The notes under the pieces were generated by a model. The model made no database searches, had not been told where the DNA came from, and saw only the letters and a program-made list of their open reading frames with translations. From contig CAJJDN010000002.1 of NCBI GenBank assembly GCA_905182985.1, positions 656,384-720,383 of the forward strand: a DNA stretch of 64,000 nucleotides, in the 5' to 3' direction. Position numbers and translations under genes: made by a program. Each line of letters opens with the position of its first letter. Positions within the stretch are counted from its first letter, which is position 1. The DNA comes from Paramecium sonneborni (taxonomy: Eukaryota > Ciliophora > Oligohymenophorea > Peniculida > Parameciidae). Of the stretch, positions 22,777-35,094 are shown one piece after another.

Positions 22777-24295
22777 TCATTTGGCAACAATTGTATTATT
22801 TCTAACAAACTCTAAGACTGATTCGACAGTTCTATCTTCACCTTTCCAAGGAATAGCCTTTCTCTATTTATCGGCAGCTCTAAACAATACCAAATCAGGA
22901 TATGAGTGTGGAGAATAAACATCAGAAATCTCATTATCTGGAGCATTTATTTGAGCTACAACTAAATTAGGGTTATCCCTCAATTCATAAGCAATTTAAT
23001 CATAAAGTGGTTTAAATTATTTGCAAGCTCCACACCATTCAGCATAGAATTCTAATAAAACATCTTTTTTATTTTTTATAACCTCTTCATCGTAATTAAA
23101 AGCTACAACTTTCTAAATAGAATAAAATAATTAATTACTCTAACATAAGTTTTCTCTTAGGAATAATCAGGCAATGGTTCAGATTTGATAAATTTTTCTA
23201 ATTTACCTTGTCTGAAATCAAAAATAAAGCTTTTGATTCCTTTAACTGTAAAATCAGGTCCATTGTATTTATATTTTAACCCTTAGTTCCAAGCAATAAT
23301 CTTAGGGAATACATTGTCATCTGCTCCAAGATTGTTTAATTAATCAAAGAATTTTTCATCTGTAATTTTTGTATATGAAAATTAATATGTTTTTTTAAAC
23401 AATTAAGCAGTTTCAATGAATGCTTTTTCAGCTTTAATAGATTATTCATCTAAACTACTAAATAAAATAAAGGCTGGAGTAGCTCCAGAATAAACTAATT
23501 TTTCTGATTAATCATTTAATTATGGTACATCAGGCAATTAATTTTGTAATAAAAATCTTTGAATATTTTGTTTAGTAAAGGCTTGATTGAATTATTTCTT
23601 TTCTGAGCTTTCTTTAGAATAATAATACAATCTTCCAGGTTTACCAATGTTAAAAAGAAATGAGAAAGCAAAGGCGGCATCCGAATTAGTCTTGCTCATT
23701 TCGAAAAAGGTCCAATAATTAGGATCATTAACATTGTTTTCTGAAAGCTGATAGTAGAGTACAACATCATTGTCATTCAAAAATTAATTGAATTATTCTT
23801 ATGTCAAGATCTCTGTAGGATTAGGTCCATTGACTAACTAAAATGATATAGATTATAATTGTATACCTATAACATCCACTAAAGCATAGAATCAGCACTT
23901 CTTTATCCAGCAAATTGGAAAGGTTTACCATCCATAAAAAAAATGAATGTTGGGAAAGATGAGATTTTGAATTTTTCAAGAGCATATCTATCAGGATCTC
24001 TTTGTGAATCATAAGCAGCACAAGCAATTGAGTGTTTGGATGCTTTATCTGTAAGTTGTTGATATTCAGGGGCAAATTGTTTGCATGGAGCACACCAAGA
24101 AGCATAAAATTCAATTAAAATTAAACGATGGCCTGATATTAAAGCATCAACATTGTTTGGTAATGCAACAATAGGTTGTATTTATGGTTGGGGTGTCTCA
24201 ACAGTAGTAGGATTTTCATCTTAAACTGTTGCTGTTTCTGTTGGATCTTATGCTAAGAGTAATGCAATGAAACAGAATATTAGGTTAAATTTCAT
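22777..24295 (-). CDS. Protein disulfide isomerase with two unusual CXXC sites
   Basis: An ER-lumen thioredoxin-fold oxidoreductase. Introns of 29 and 32 nt leave 485 residues, the usual size for a PDI with an a-b-b'-a' layout. A signal peptide is evident ([16 protein letters not shown]). The first thioredoxin domain has [16 protein letters not shown] (Cys68, Cys71) and the last has [16 protein letters not shown]. The classical PDI site is CGHC in both, so the central pairs (AP and GA) are altered and the redox potential should differ. The middle domains lack CXXC. The C terminus is NNTIVAK and shows no KDEL-type retention signal, so its location is uncertain. It diverges from the P4-ATPase with only 13 bp between start codons. 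Confidence 0.9.
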
Positions 24296-24308
24296 TATTA
24301 ATTATTTC
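24296..24308. promoter_or_regulatory. 13-bp spacer between two divergent start codons
   Basis: The ATG of PDI (minus, 24,293-24,295) and the ATG of the P4-ATPase (plus, 24,309-24,311) face away from each other across tattaattatttc. Promoter elements and 5' untranslated regions of both genes must lie inside this spacer or overlap the neighbour's coding sequence. The placement rests on the signal peptide of PDI and on the absence of another upstream ATG in the ATPase frame. Confidence 0.55.
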
Positions 24309-27300
24309 ATGAACTAATCTGAAGATTCTACAACAAAACTATTGCAATCAGAAGTTCTCTAAATTGAATCAAATAAAGAGAGTGTTTTGATACCTCAGGA
24401 AAATTAAAGAATTTCATGGAAATAAGAATTGAAGAATATTTTTATTGTACCAATATAGAAATGTGGTCGAAAAATAAGTTTAGATGGAAATTGTACCCCT
24501 ATTAATTAATAAAGTAATGTAATCAAGAATTCTAAATATAATGTTGTCACATTTCTTCCAAAAGTGCTTTATGAATAGTTTCATTAATTCATTAACATCT
24601 TTTATTTGGGATTGACAATTTCTTAATTCATTTAGCCATTTAAAGTTGGATTTCTTATAGGGTATTTGGGGCCTTTAGCTTTGGTGGTTACTCTTAGTGT
24701 CCTCAAAGAATTGTATGATGATATCAAAAGGCATAAAAGAGATAGATAAATTAATAGTACAATTTATAAGCGCTTTTTAAATGGTTAATGGCAAGATATT
24801 ACTAGTGGATAATTGTAAGTAGGAATGATCATCAAGATTAACAGTAATCAACGAATACCTGCAGACATTTTAGTCTTAGAGGCAACTGATGATTAAGTAT
24901 TTATTCGTACAGATTAATTGGATGGAGAAACAGATTGGAAATTAAGAAAACCTGTTTAATATATCTAAAAGAAAGGTTTATCAAACTTAGATTTGACAAA
25001 TTATTTTTTGAATTGTGCTCAACCTTAAGAAAATATATATGATTTTCATGCTGTATTTCACTCCTTATAATCATAAGAAAAAGAGCCATTATCATTAGAA
25101 AATGTTATGTGGGCAAGCACAGTTTTAGCAAATGGTAGTATTAATGGTATAGTTATTTATAATGGATTTGAAACAAGAATGGCAATGAATAGTAGGCAAC
25201 CTCAAACTAAATTTGGGAAAATCGACAGTATTTTTATTTCATAATTAGTTAGCTGAAATAAATTATATGTCTATAATGTTATTTATTGCGATGGGACTTT
25301 TATCAATAATAATAACGATTCTTTCTCAACCAGCATTAAATTTTCTAGCAATAAGTGTGGCATTTGTTCGATACCTAATTTTGTTATCAAATATAATTCC
25401 AATATCTATGAGAGTCAATGTAGAATTTGCAAAACTAATATATTGTTATAAAATTTCTATAGATAAGGGGATAGAGGGGACAATAGCACGAAATTCAAAT
25501 ATTCCTGAGTCGTTGGGTAGAATAGAATATTTGTTAACAGATAAAACAGGAACATTAACATAAAATGATATGATTTTCAAGAGGTTATCATTAAAATAGA
25601 ATGTTTATACTTCGGAAAATTACGATGAGATGAAATAAAGTTTGTTAACTGAATAAGCAATAGGTAATGGAGAAGAAGATGCAATTTTAAGAGACTTATT
25701 GTTAGCAATAGCATTATGTCATAATGTAACTCCAATTGAGGAGAATGGTGAGAGATAATATTAAGCATCATCTCCAGATGAAGTGGCTTTGGTGAAAATA
25801 GCTGAATCTCTTGGAATAAGTTTATTGAGTAGAGATTAAAATGCAATGGTGATAAAATATAATGGAAGAGAAAGGAATTATGAAATATTATATAATTTTC
25901 CATTCTCTAGTGAGAGTAAAAGAATGGGAATTTTATTGAAATAAGAGGATTTATATATATTTTATCTGAAAGGAGCAGATGCAGTAATGAAACAGTTCTT
26001 GCCTGAAACTTAAAGAGGATTTGTAGATGAAGAATGTGAAAATTTAGCTCGAGAGGGATTAAGGACATTAGTATTAACATAAAAGATAGTGAATAAATAA
26101 TTTTATGAGAATTGGAAACTTAAATATGAATAAGCTAAATGTATTGAGAATATAACATAGAGACAAAATAAATTAGGTAAAGTTAGAAAAGAGTTGGAAA
26201 ACAATATGCAATTTTTAGGAATAACAGGTGTTGAAGATAAATTATAAGAAGATGTTTGTTAAACCTTAGAAAATATAAGAAATGCTGGAATCAATGTTTG
26301 GATGTTAACCGGTGATAAAATAGAGACAGCTATATGTATAGCAATATCAAGTGGTATTAAATCAGGGACTTAGGAAATATTTCAGCTAAAAGAAATAACT
26401 GATGAAGAAACCCTCTAATAAAGATTGTAGTAATTTGAGACTAGAACTAATTAATTATTAGTGATTGATGGTACTAGTCTTACTACAGCATTTAAAAAAG
26501 AAGAATTCTTCTTTAGAATTGCAACTTAAGCTTAATCAGTTGTTTGTTGTAGATGTTCACCTACTTAAAAAGCATTGGTTACTGAATGTATAAAAAAATA
26601 TACTAATAAAATTACTGCATCTATTGGAGATGGAGGTAATGATGTTGGTATGATCTAATCAGCTGATGTTGGAATAGGAATTGAAGGTAAAGAAGGTAAA
26701 TAAGCAGCTCTGGCTAGCGATTTCTCAATTCTAAAATTTAAATATCTGAATTAACTATTACTTTGGCATGGTAGATTATCTTATAAGAGATCTGCTTTGC
26801 TATCTTAATTTGTAACTCATAGAGGATTGATAATTTCTATGATTTAAACTGTATTCATGTGCATTTACTTTTATTTAAGTATTAGTATCTTCAGTAGTAC
26901 ATTGATTCTTGGATACGCTACCATTTATACGTAATTATTTATTTATCTATTTTAGAATGTTCCCTGTCTTTAGCATCATATTCGATGAAGATGTTGTAGA
27001 AAAGGTAGCACTGGAATTTCCTCCACTTTATAAATCATTACAAAAGAGCAGGGATTTAAATCCAAAGACATTTATGATTTGGTGTTGGAAAGCCACCTAT
27101 TAGGGTGCTATCATAATGATTTTGGCTTAATTTCTGTATCAGAATGTATTTCTGTATATTGAAACTGCTGCTTTCACATCATTAATCATAACTGAATTTT
27201 GCATGATTTTCAGTGAAGTAATACATCAATATTTAATCTAGCTTAATTCTTTGCATATTGTTATGTTCATTTCAACTATTGGTTCTACTGTCTTTTATGT

Positions 27301-27511
27301 TCTTACTATGGTTCTTCTTCCAGAAACACTTGTTGTTGCAGAAGTTCTCAATTTAACCTTTTGGGTGAACACTTTAATCATAGTACTATTCAGTTGGATG
27401 CCAATATTTCTATGTTAATGGTTTATACGAATCAAATAACCTAATGATTATGAAAAAATCATGAAATAAGTAAAAGGTAAGAACAAAATAAAAACAAATC
27501 TGTTCACTTGA
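24309..27511 (+). CDS. P4-type ATPase (phospholipid flippase), Neo1/ATP9-like
   Basis: P4-ATPases move phospholipids to the cytosolic leaflet; the Neo1/ATP9 branch acts in Golgi and endosomes without a CDC50 subunit. Two 25-nt introns give 1,050 residues, the usual length. Motifs in order: [13 protein letters not shown] at the first membrane helix, the A-domain loop [15 protein letters not shown] in helix 4, the phosphorylation site [11 protein letters not shown] (near 25,540), nucleotide-domain [32 protein letters not shown], and [20 protein letters not shown]. The helix region [15 protein letters not shown] with [11 protein letters not shown] is typical of ATP9/Neo1. It ends 42 bp before CFAP45 on the same strand. 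Confidence 0.93.
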
Positions 27512-27553
27512 ATTATATATTTATTATAATATATTGACTTTTATTCAAAAATT

Positions 27554-29195
27554 ATGGTATATCATTTGTATTATTCCTTCTTAGAATAGCAAACTCAGTG
27601 GAAAGATTAAAAAGCCTCAAGTTGTTGAGGAAATATAAAGTAATTTCATCATTTAAAATAAAGCTAAACCAAGAACTGAAGAATAGATATAAACTGTTGT
27701 AAAAAATGTTAGGAATGGAGATGTGTCTAATCCAGAAGTTGTCCTCTTAGGGGAAGCTGAATTATAAAGAATGAAGGTATTGGTTATATTTTCAATATTT
27801 TCAGAACAATGCTATCATAACGACCAAAGAAGAATAATTATACTAAAAAAAATTGCTTGAAGAATAAAAAGAGAAGTAGATGGCTGCAGCAAAGGCCAAA
27901 AAGTAAAAAATGTTGCAAATGGAAGAAGAAAAGAAAAAATAAGTACCTCTCTCAACATAATAAGAAGAAGACAAGGTAGTTAAAGATTCACTTCTTGCAA
28001 GAGTAAAAATATGATTTTTTATTCTTTTTTAGGCTGCAGAAATCATGAATGAATAGATGGATGATGTAAAAGAAATGAATAAAATGGTTATGTATGCAAA
28101 ATGTGTAACTGTTCGAGATAAACAATTACAGGAGAAAAAAGAACTTCATGATTAATATAAAACATAAGAGAAACGTAAGGATTTGATGATGGAGATTGAA
28201 AGACTTAAATCTATAAAATATCATGAAGAAAAAGATAAATAAAGAAAAGTTGAATAAAAACATGGTCATGATATTATTATTGAATAAATTAAGGAAAGAG
28301 AACTTATTCGTTTAAAAGATAAAGAAGAATAAGAAAGAGAAGGATAGGTCATGCTTAAATAAATTAAATAATTGCAATAGGAAGAATAATAGAAGGCGAT
28401 GCAAAAGAAAATATCTTAATAAAAGGTTTAGGAAGAAATCTTAGAAGCTAATGATAGAGCTATTTTAGTAAAAGAGAAGAGAAAGTTGGAAGAAAGAGAA
28501 GAAGAAGAAATGATAGTCAAATATAATTTATAAAAAGCATAAAAAGAAGCAGAGTTATAGGAAGAGTAAAGAAGAATCAAAGAAGAAAAAGAAAGGGAAG
28601 TTTAAAGATTAAGAGAAATGCAAGAAAAAGCATAAGATAGATAAGCAGAATTAGATGTATTAAGAGCTAAAAGAGCTATGGAATAAAATGAAAGATAAGC
28701 TAGAGAGAAAGAAAGAAAAGAGGCAGAATGGAAAATGAAATTAAATCATGAAGTTTAAGAAGCTAGGAAATTGCAACAATCAGAAAAATAAGAAAGATTA
28801 GAAGAATAAGTATTTATCTTTAATTAGTGTTTTATTAGGCTAGATTAGAAAGAGATGAATTTTAGAGAGTCATATAAAAATAAAAATAAGAGAGAGAAAA
28901 TGAATTGAAATTGCATCATGAAAAAGAAGCATTAGTGAAAAAGCATGCAGATGAACTCAGAAAGTAGATATCTCTTAATGAGGAAAAAAGAAAATAAGAA
29001 GAAAGAGACAAGTATAATATTTATTATATTTATAAAAGATTGGAAGAAGGCAAAAAAATAAGGGATAAAATGTTGAATGAAAAGAAATTATTGGAAAATA
29101 TCAAAGAAACAAAAATTAAGACATTAAATGACAACTCAATACCAGATAAATATAAAGCAGAATTGGCAAGGAAAAAAATTAATATATTAATTTGA
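27554..29195 (+). CDS. CFAP45: CFAP45, microtubule inner protein of ciliary doublets
   Basis: CFAP45 (CCDC19) runs along the lumen of axonemal doublet microtubules. Five introns (28, 28, 30, 29, 27 nt) give 499 residues. The recognisable core is MNKMVMYAKCVTVRDKQLQE, then DLMMEIERLKSIKYHEEKDK, a very long charged helix (EELQR/KE repeats), and the family-specific end IPDKYKAELARKK. The first exon is only the ATG at 27,554-27,556: an intron starting GTATAT follows at once (27,557-27,584), and the frame resumes with AATAGC. No other in-frame ATG precedes the conserved region early enough, and an unspliced reading of that stretch gives a TGA soon after. It converges with the next gene with 6 bp between stop codons. 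Confidence 0.9.
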
Positions 29196-29201
29196 ACAAA
29201 T

Positions 29202-31222
29202 TCATTATTCATCGATTTAAGTGGGTTCTTAAATGTAAGTTTCTTTTAATGCATCGATGACTCTTTCTATTAATTCTTTCCATGTTTATGGCTTATATGT
29301 TTAAAGATGGTTTGCTAATTGATTTATTCTTTCTTCTAAATTTTCAATTCTTTAATCTATGTAGCATTTCCTAGGATCAGCAATTGCCCTGAATTAATGC
29401 TCTTCTTCAATTACTTTTGGATAATTCCATAATTCTGGAGGTCTTCTCATTAAAACATATTAGTTATCATAATCTTTCTTTCTTAATTCATTAAATAATA
29501 GACTTGGATCATTTTATTGTAATTATCTATTTCGAATCCTAAATTAAATTTTAATACGTTTTATACTTTGGTATCATACCTTCTTTAATTATTTCATCTT
29601 CAATATCTTGTTATACTGCTTTATTAATATGTCTAACTCTTTCCACACAATCTTCAAACACTTATTTATTTTCTTATGTACAATAAAAATCCCATAACCA
29701 ATACCTTCCATACTTATCCATCAATTTTTATTGCTCTTTTTCTCTTGCTGTCTCTTCCGCCAACTTTAATTCCTCTTCCTTCCTTTTTTATTCTTCTTCT
29801 ACTTATCTTTTTCTTTCAGGAGAAATATAAACACTAGATTGAGCATTAGCCAAATTTTCATCTTATGTACTTTGTAATTATGAATTTTGAAGTAATGTTT
29901 GTTTCTATAATTCTTATTCTTCCTATTTTTACTACTTTAAATCATCCTCTTTTTTTCTATCTCTCCAAGCTCTCATATATAGGATCGTATGATAAGCTAT
30001 TAATTTTGGTATGCTACCCTTAACGCAATTTTCATCTTTCTTTTGCAAAAACTCCCTTGCTTAAGGATTTGCATTAAAAATTACGCTTAAAACTTTAAAT
30101 ACAAAATTAATTTAGTCTCTTTTTAATGCAGATCCAAGTAAATGTTCACTTATTAATTCTGCCTTAATGACTTCATTAATATCAATTACAAATTACTAAT
30201 GATTTTTATATAAACATACTTAATTATCCATCAAAGGTGCTTTATAATAATTTATACCTTTCAGCATCAAACAAAACAAATTCCTTCTCATCTTTTCGAA
30301 TGCTTCAAGTAGTGGTTTCAGATAAAATGATTCTATTTTATTATTTTACCTAAATTCATATACATATATATAACTTACCAATTTTCATAACCTAATTTGT
30401 TAAAAATAAGCTTTACGTTAGGATTGGCTTTTATTGCCTATGATTCAAGTAAGATTCTTTAGCATTCTTATAAGCAAATGCAATATTATTCAATATCTGC
30501 TTTCATAATAAAATCTCTAATCATCCGATCTCGATGTGCTGTATTTCTCAAATCAAAAAACATTAATTTCTTATTAATTTCTAGGAGTGCTCTCAATGCT
30601 GCTGTTACTTACATCAAACGTTCTTCTATAAGTTTATGACTAATCTTAATTAGAATAGGCAATTTTTTAACAAATTCATTCAATAACGTTTGCAAATTTT
30701 TTCTTTCTGCTTAATAATTTTCAGAATTCATTTCTAAAAACTTATGATCCTCCAAAGCTAAAATAATCTCACTTTTTTTAAGTTACTTCTGAATATTTTT
30801 GCAAAAGCCTATTTCACATGGTTTCCTCGATCTTTGTCTAATTTTTCAACAGAACAATAAATGCCATCTATATATTGTTTTATGATCTATTTATTTATTT
30901 CAATATCTTCTTGAGCAAAGAATGCGCTTCGAATATGAATATGATCAATATATTTGAACTTTGGTTTACACTTAAATACTTAGCATAATTCAAACAATTT
31001 ATTATGATATATCTATTTAACATGAATTTTACTTGCCAGTTTCCAGTTAAATCTTTAGTCGTTTCAGAAATATTAGCGTCTAGTGATTTCGAAACTATCT
31101 TAAGTTCATTCCAAACTCTAAACTCATCAGATTCTTTCCATTTTTCAAATTGTTCCTATTATCTACTTTTTCAATACCTATTATAATTAGGGATCAATTT
31201 ATTTAGGCTTTTTCGGAGGCAT
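29202..31222 (-). CDS. Hypothetical helical protein, 624 residues
   Basis: Six introns (22, 20, 29, 29, 18 and 28 nt) restore a frame of exactly 624 residues starting MPPKKPKQID. The chain is helical throughout, with a conserved-looking middle (NKLGYENW, KPLLEAFEKMRRNLFCLML). A highly charged helix follows (KRKEEELKLAEETAREKE), then DKYGRYWLWDFYCTQE and RRPPELWNYPKVIEEE. No signal peptide or membrane segment. Neighbouring CFAP45 suggests but does not show a ciliary role. Its stop lies 6 bp from the CFAP45 stop, so the 3' UTRs of the two genes must overlap. I do not recognise the family. Confidence 0.7.
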
Positions 31223-31525
31223 TAAATATAATTTATTATAAAATATTAATAAAAATATATAAATAGCTACAAAATGTATAGAGATTATTTAACAAAATCT
31301 AAATTTATTATAGATTAACCTGAAAATAGAATATTTTTTTTTCGTATTATTTAATAAATTACATGAGTAAGACTCCATAAAAAATGTGCGCTCACTTATA
31401 AGTTCAAAGTTTAGCTTATGAAATTTATAATAAACATATTCTTGTTCTTTTTTTTTTTCTCTCATGTTTTTTAAAGATTCGATACACATTTTAATAGGGA
31501 AATTTAATTACAATTTATAAATATA

Positions 31526-31846
31526 TGAGAGAATTTGAATAAAACGATGATTTTGCAATATATTAACGAAATTTTATCTCAACAATTAATGAATTGTTAT
31601 TTTTGATAACCTTTAAAAAATAAGTCGAATATTCTCTTTTTTGATAAAATTTTGAGAGATAAAATAGGAAAATTAGTGAATTTAATTAAATTAATAGAAA
31701 TTTAAAACTCGAATAAATTGTGGTTGTTTTATTAATTTGTGAGTTTTACTTAGGTTGATTTGAAACTTATTTTTGAAAAAAAATTAAAAAGTACATTAGA
31801 ATATAAATGCTAATTGATTGCATTTATAAATGATTAATTAATTTGA
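31526..31846 (+). pseudogene. Short frame with one internal TGA
   Basis: A 107-codon frame, continuous apart from one TGA at 31,604-31,606. It reads MREFEQNDDFAIINEILSQQ before the TGA and, after it, charged and hydrophobic helical sequence such as KILRDKIGKLVNLIKLIEIQ. It is in the 717-bp space between the divergent starts or ends of the 29,202 and NAA25 genes. It may be a decayed small gene, or a functional one with readthrough or an unseen intron. Beyond it a further frame (FEDYKKFLEEISDLQEQ) overlaps the 3' end of NAA25 on the opposite strand. The rest of 31,223-31,939 shows nothing. Confidence 0.35.
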
Positions 31847-31939
31847 AGATTATAAAAAATTTTTAGAAGAAATCTCTGATTTATAAGAATAAATCAAAAA
31901 AGTACTCAAATTAAATCTTGAATTTTTATATTATAATTT

Positions 31940-34769
31940 TCATCTCAGTTGTTTTAACTTTTCTTCAATTAGTGTTTATGTATATGAAGCTTAGAACTGA
32001 AAATTAGAATCTAAAGTTTCAATCATCTATAAATTTTTTATCCCTTTACTAAATAGATATCCGAAATCAATACTTTAATTATTCTTTTATTTATTTTTGT
32101 AGCTCATTCTTTAAATGAAGTAGCCAATTATTGCTAAATTTAACCAATTCTTCTCTGAATGTATTTAAAGTCTAAGCTATTTATTTATGTGCTTTCTCTA
32201 AATTATTTTTCGTCTCACCCTAAGCCTTTTTTTGAAGAGAAAATATCTTTTTTTTTATTTCATCTGATTGTTTTATAAGAATTATCAAAACAGGAAAGGT
32301 ATGCTTATAAAAGCGATTAAGAATTCTAATAGAATTTGATGGGATTTCATCATTATTTATTACCTTTTGTATGATTTTAGTAATATCTTAAATTTTTGAA
32401 AGATCCACTTAATAATCATTTGTTGGAATATCATTTTGAGGTTTAAATAATGTTATGTAAAATCTTCCAATTGAAAGTCGAAGTTCCCTTTCATAGTTTA
32501 TGAACCTAATCATATCCATTTATAAGATTACTCTTTGTAATCAATTAAATATTTAATTGGTAAAGGCTAATTTGGCAATTAATTTCTGTAACTTAGCTCA
32601 AACTCTTTGTAATTTTATTGGATATTTACAATATTTTTATATACATTCAGAACATTTTACACTTCTTAAATATCATTTTTTAATTCTTAAATACTATTAT
32701 TATACTAAATAGAATAAAAATCTTATTTACACATAAAAATAGAGTTTCTAAAAGTAACTGTGTTTAACTTTAATAAATTCCAATATAATTATCATATTTT
32801 AACTTATTATTATGAAATTCTCTTATAAAATAGCTCTAAAAGTGAGTTTCTTAAATTGAAAATGTTGAAGGAGTTTTAAGCTTATTTTATATTTGCTGGC
32901 AAAAATACTCCAAATTGCATTATTGTTTTTGTTTTTCATTATTGAATAAATTGCATTAAACAAAATAATAAATTAATTTCACATAAGAATTTGATATCCA
33001 CTTTTCAAATTGATAAAATGACTCAAAAGGTACATAATTCATCATTTTTAATGATGTTAATAAATTTTTTTTAGATTCTCTAACATTATCTAAATAAAAT
33101 AGTAATGCTTATTAATTTTTTATTTCAACCTAATCTGAATTATTTCCAAATTCAAGGAATGCTTTTGCATAAGTCATCCCTAAAGTTTCAAATTACACTC
33201 CTTTTATATCTAATCTTGTTAATGATTCAATTGCTTATTCTAATAATCCTAATTCACATAATATAATTATTTGTCTAAACAAAAAATCAAAATTATATGG
33301 AGAATTTTTCAATCCTATGTCAATTAATTCTAAACTCTTTATCATTTTTTTAAAATCATTGACATCATAAAGAATGTCAATTGCAATCATTAAATATTCA
33401 TCTTATAATAATCTATCTCCTTTTTCTACTTTTTCTGGTACAGCATATGATGAATACAATTAAATTAATTCATCAAGATATTTTGTTGGTTCTTGTGAAA
33501 TATAAATCTCCAACTTTTTCAAATTTATGTGAGCAATAGTTTAGGCTTCTTTAGATTAAGATTGTGTTTTTACATTTTAAATAATATTATAAATTTCTTG
33601 ATGTAGTTTCAATTTAGGAATTGCTTTAAATAATTCTGCACAAAAGGTATATTTATCTCCTTAACATTTAAAGAATAGTTCAACTAATCTTAATGTTTCT
33701 TCAACATTTGAATTTTAAGATAAGTTTAATATTTTTAATGAAATTAATATAAGTTACTTTAATGCTAAACTATTTTTTATTGATTTTAATAATAATTAAC
33801 AACTATTGTAAATATGACTTAATAATTTATCTTTTGGAACAATTTAAAATGGTATTTCTATCTATTCAATTTCTAATTAAAATGTCTCAGTATAAAAGGC
33901 TAATACAATTTGTTCTTAACATTCAAAATTAATTAGTATTTACTCTGTAGCTAATGAGTTATAAACTTAATAATGGTATTTTAGTGTTTATTCGTATGTG
34001 AAATCTAAAATTAAAATTAATTATACCAGTAGGATTATTTTAATAAATCCATAAAGAAATGGCTGCATTATATTAATATTCAATAAATAAGAGACCATAA
34101 TTGTCGAGAATTTATTAAACTTTTTGTACATTTTTGTTTTTTTAATTTTAGTAATATTTCAATTAAAATTTTATCAACTAAGTTCCTAATTCTTTATTAT
34201 TACAAAGTTCCAAATTGCTATATAATTTATTATCAATACTTCTCTAATTTAATATTTTTAGCTACTGTATCAAGAAACATTTCAGTAATTTTCCCACCCA
34301 TATCCTCCTTTTAACTTTACAAAACTATAAACTCCATTAAAAGTTCTTGATTTTTTTTTCCTTCCTAATTGTAAAATTTTAGAGAATTCTATGATGCATC
34401 CTAAAATCGATGAGCTTAGATTAATTGAAAATAATATTCTTTTATCTATTCAGGGGTTTGTGGTTTAAATTTATCAAAATAAATATCCATTATATTTAGA
34501 TCTTTACATAAATCAAAATGGAATTAAATAATCTCTGAATCTACTTCATTTAAATTTTCATTTAAAATTTTAATTGCTTCACCTAAAGCTCCAAGCTTTA
34601 TTAAGATTAATGCTTTCAATAATTGTAATTTTTTTTTTTCTGCTTAGTTAAATTTAGGCTTTTTCAATTATCTATCTATTTCAACTAAAGCACTTTAACC
34701 TTCTCCTCTATTTATTTATCCAGTTATATTGTCAAAAAGTGATTAAAAAGATGATTATTGAGGCATCAT
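31940..34769 (-). CDS. NAA25: NAA25-like subunit of the NatB N-terminal acetyltransferase
   Basis: NAA25 (Mdm20) is the TPR-rich scaffold that holds NAA20 on the ribosome, which acetylates proteins starting Met-Asp, Met-Glu, Met-Asn or Met-Gln. The N terminus gives NITGQINRGEGQSALVEIDR followed by KKLQLLKALILIKLGALGEA, a TPR-like start typical of the family. Further on LDIKGVQFETLGMTY matches the signature of the central repeats. The whole chain is helical and about 900 residues long, in the expected range. Several introns of 25-26 nt are clear toward the 3' end (for example the one ending just before EFINYERELRLSIG). I did not place every intron in the first third, so the exact length is approximate. 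Confidence 0.75.
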
Positions 34770-35094
34770 TGAGAATAAATTAATTTTTATTTTTATTTCA
34801 CTATTTGTTGTTTTTTTAATATGAAAATAGAATCATATATACTTTTAAAATATTACATTTAGTAAAAGTTAAGCTAGATTAATATTTCTATAAATTTAAT
34901 TCGTGTTTTTTTATTTCATTCTTAATTAAGCAACTTGTGATTATAAATATTAAGAATTTATATTCTACTCTATTATTCTTATTTAATTATAATATATACA
35001 AATTGCTCTGAAATTTTGATATAGTATGATAAATCAAATTCTCAAAATGTGCATTTCTAATTTTCAATAGATTTAATTATTTTAGTTAATTTTT
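34770..35094. other. Intergenic, no gene seen
   Basis: 325 bp between the divergent starts of NAA25 and the TOG-like gene. It is AT-rich, with no open frame worth reporting, and presumably carries both promoters. Confidence 0.45.

Noticed and set aside
32500..32560. Apparent end of NAA25 and start of a second coiled-coil gene
   Set aside because: A 26-nt intron starting GTAATC joins the two frames into one protein, so a single gene was kept.
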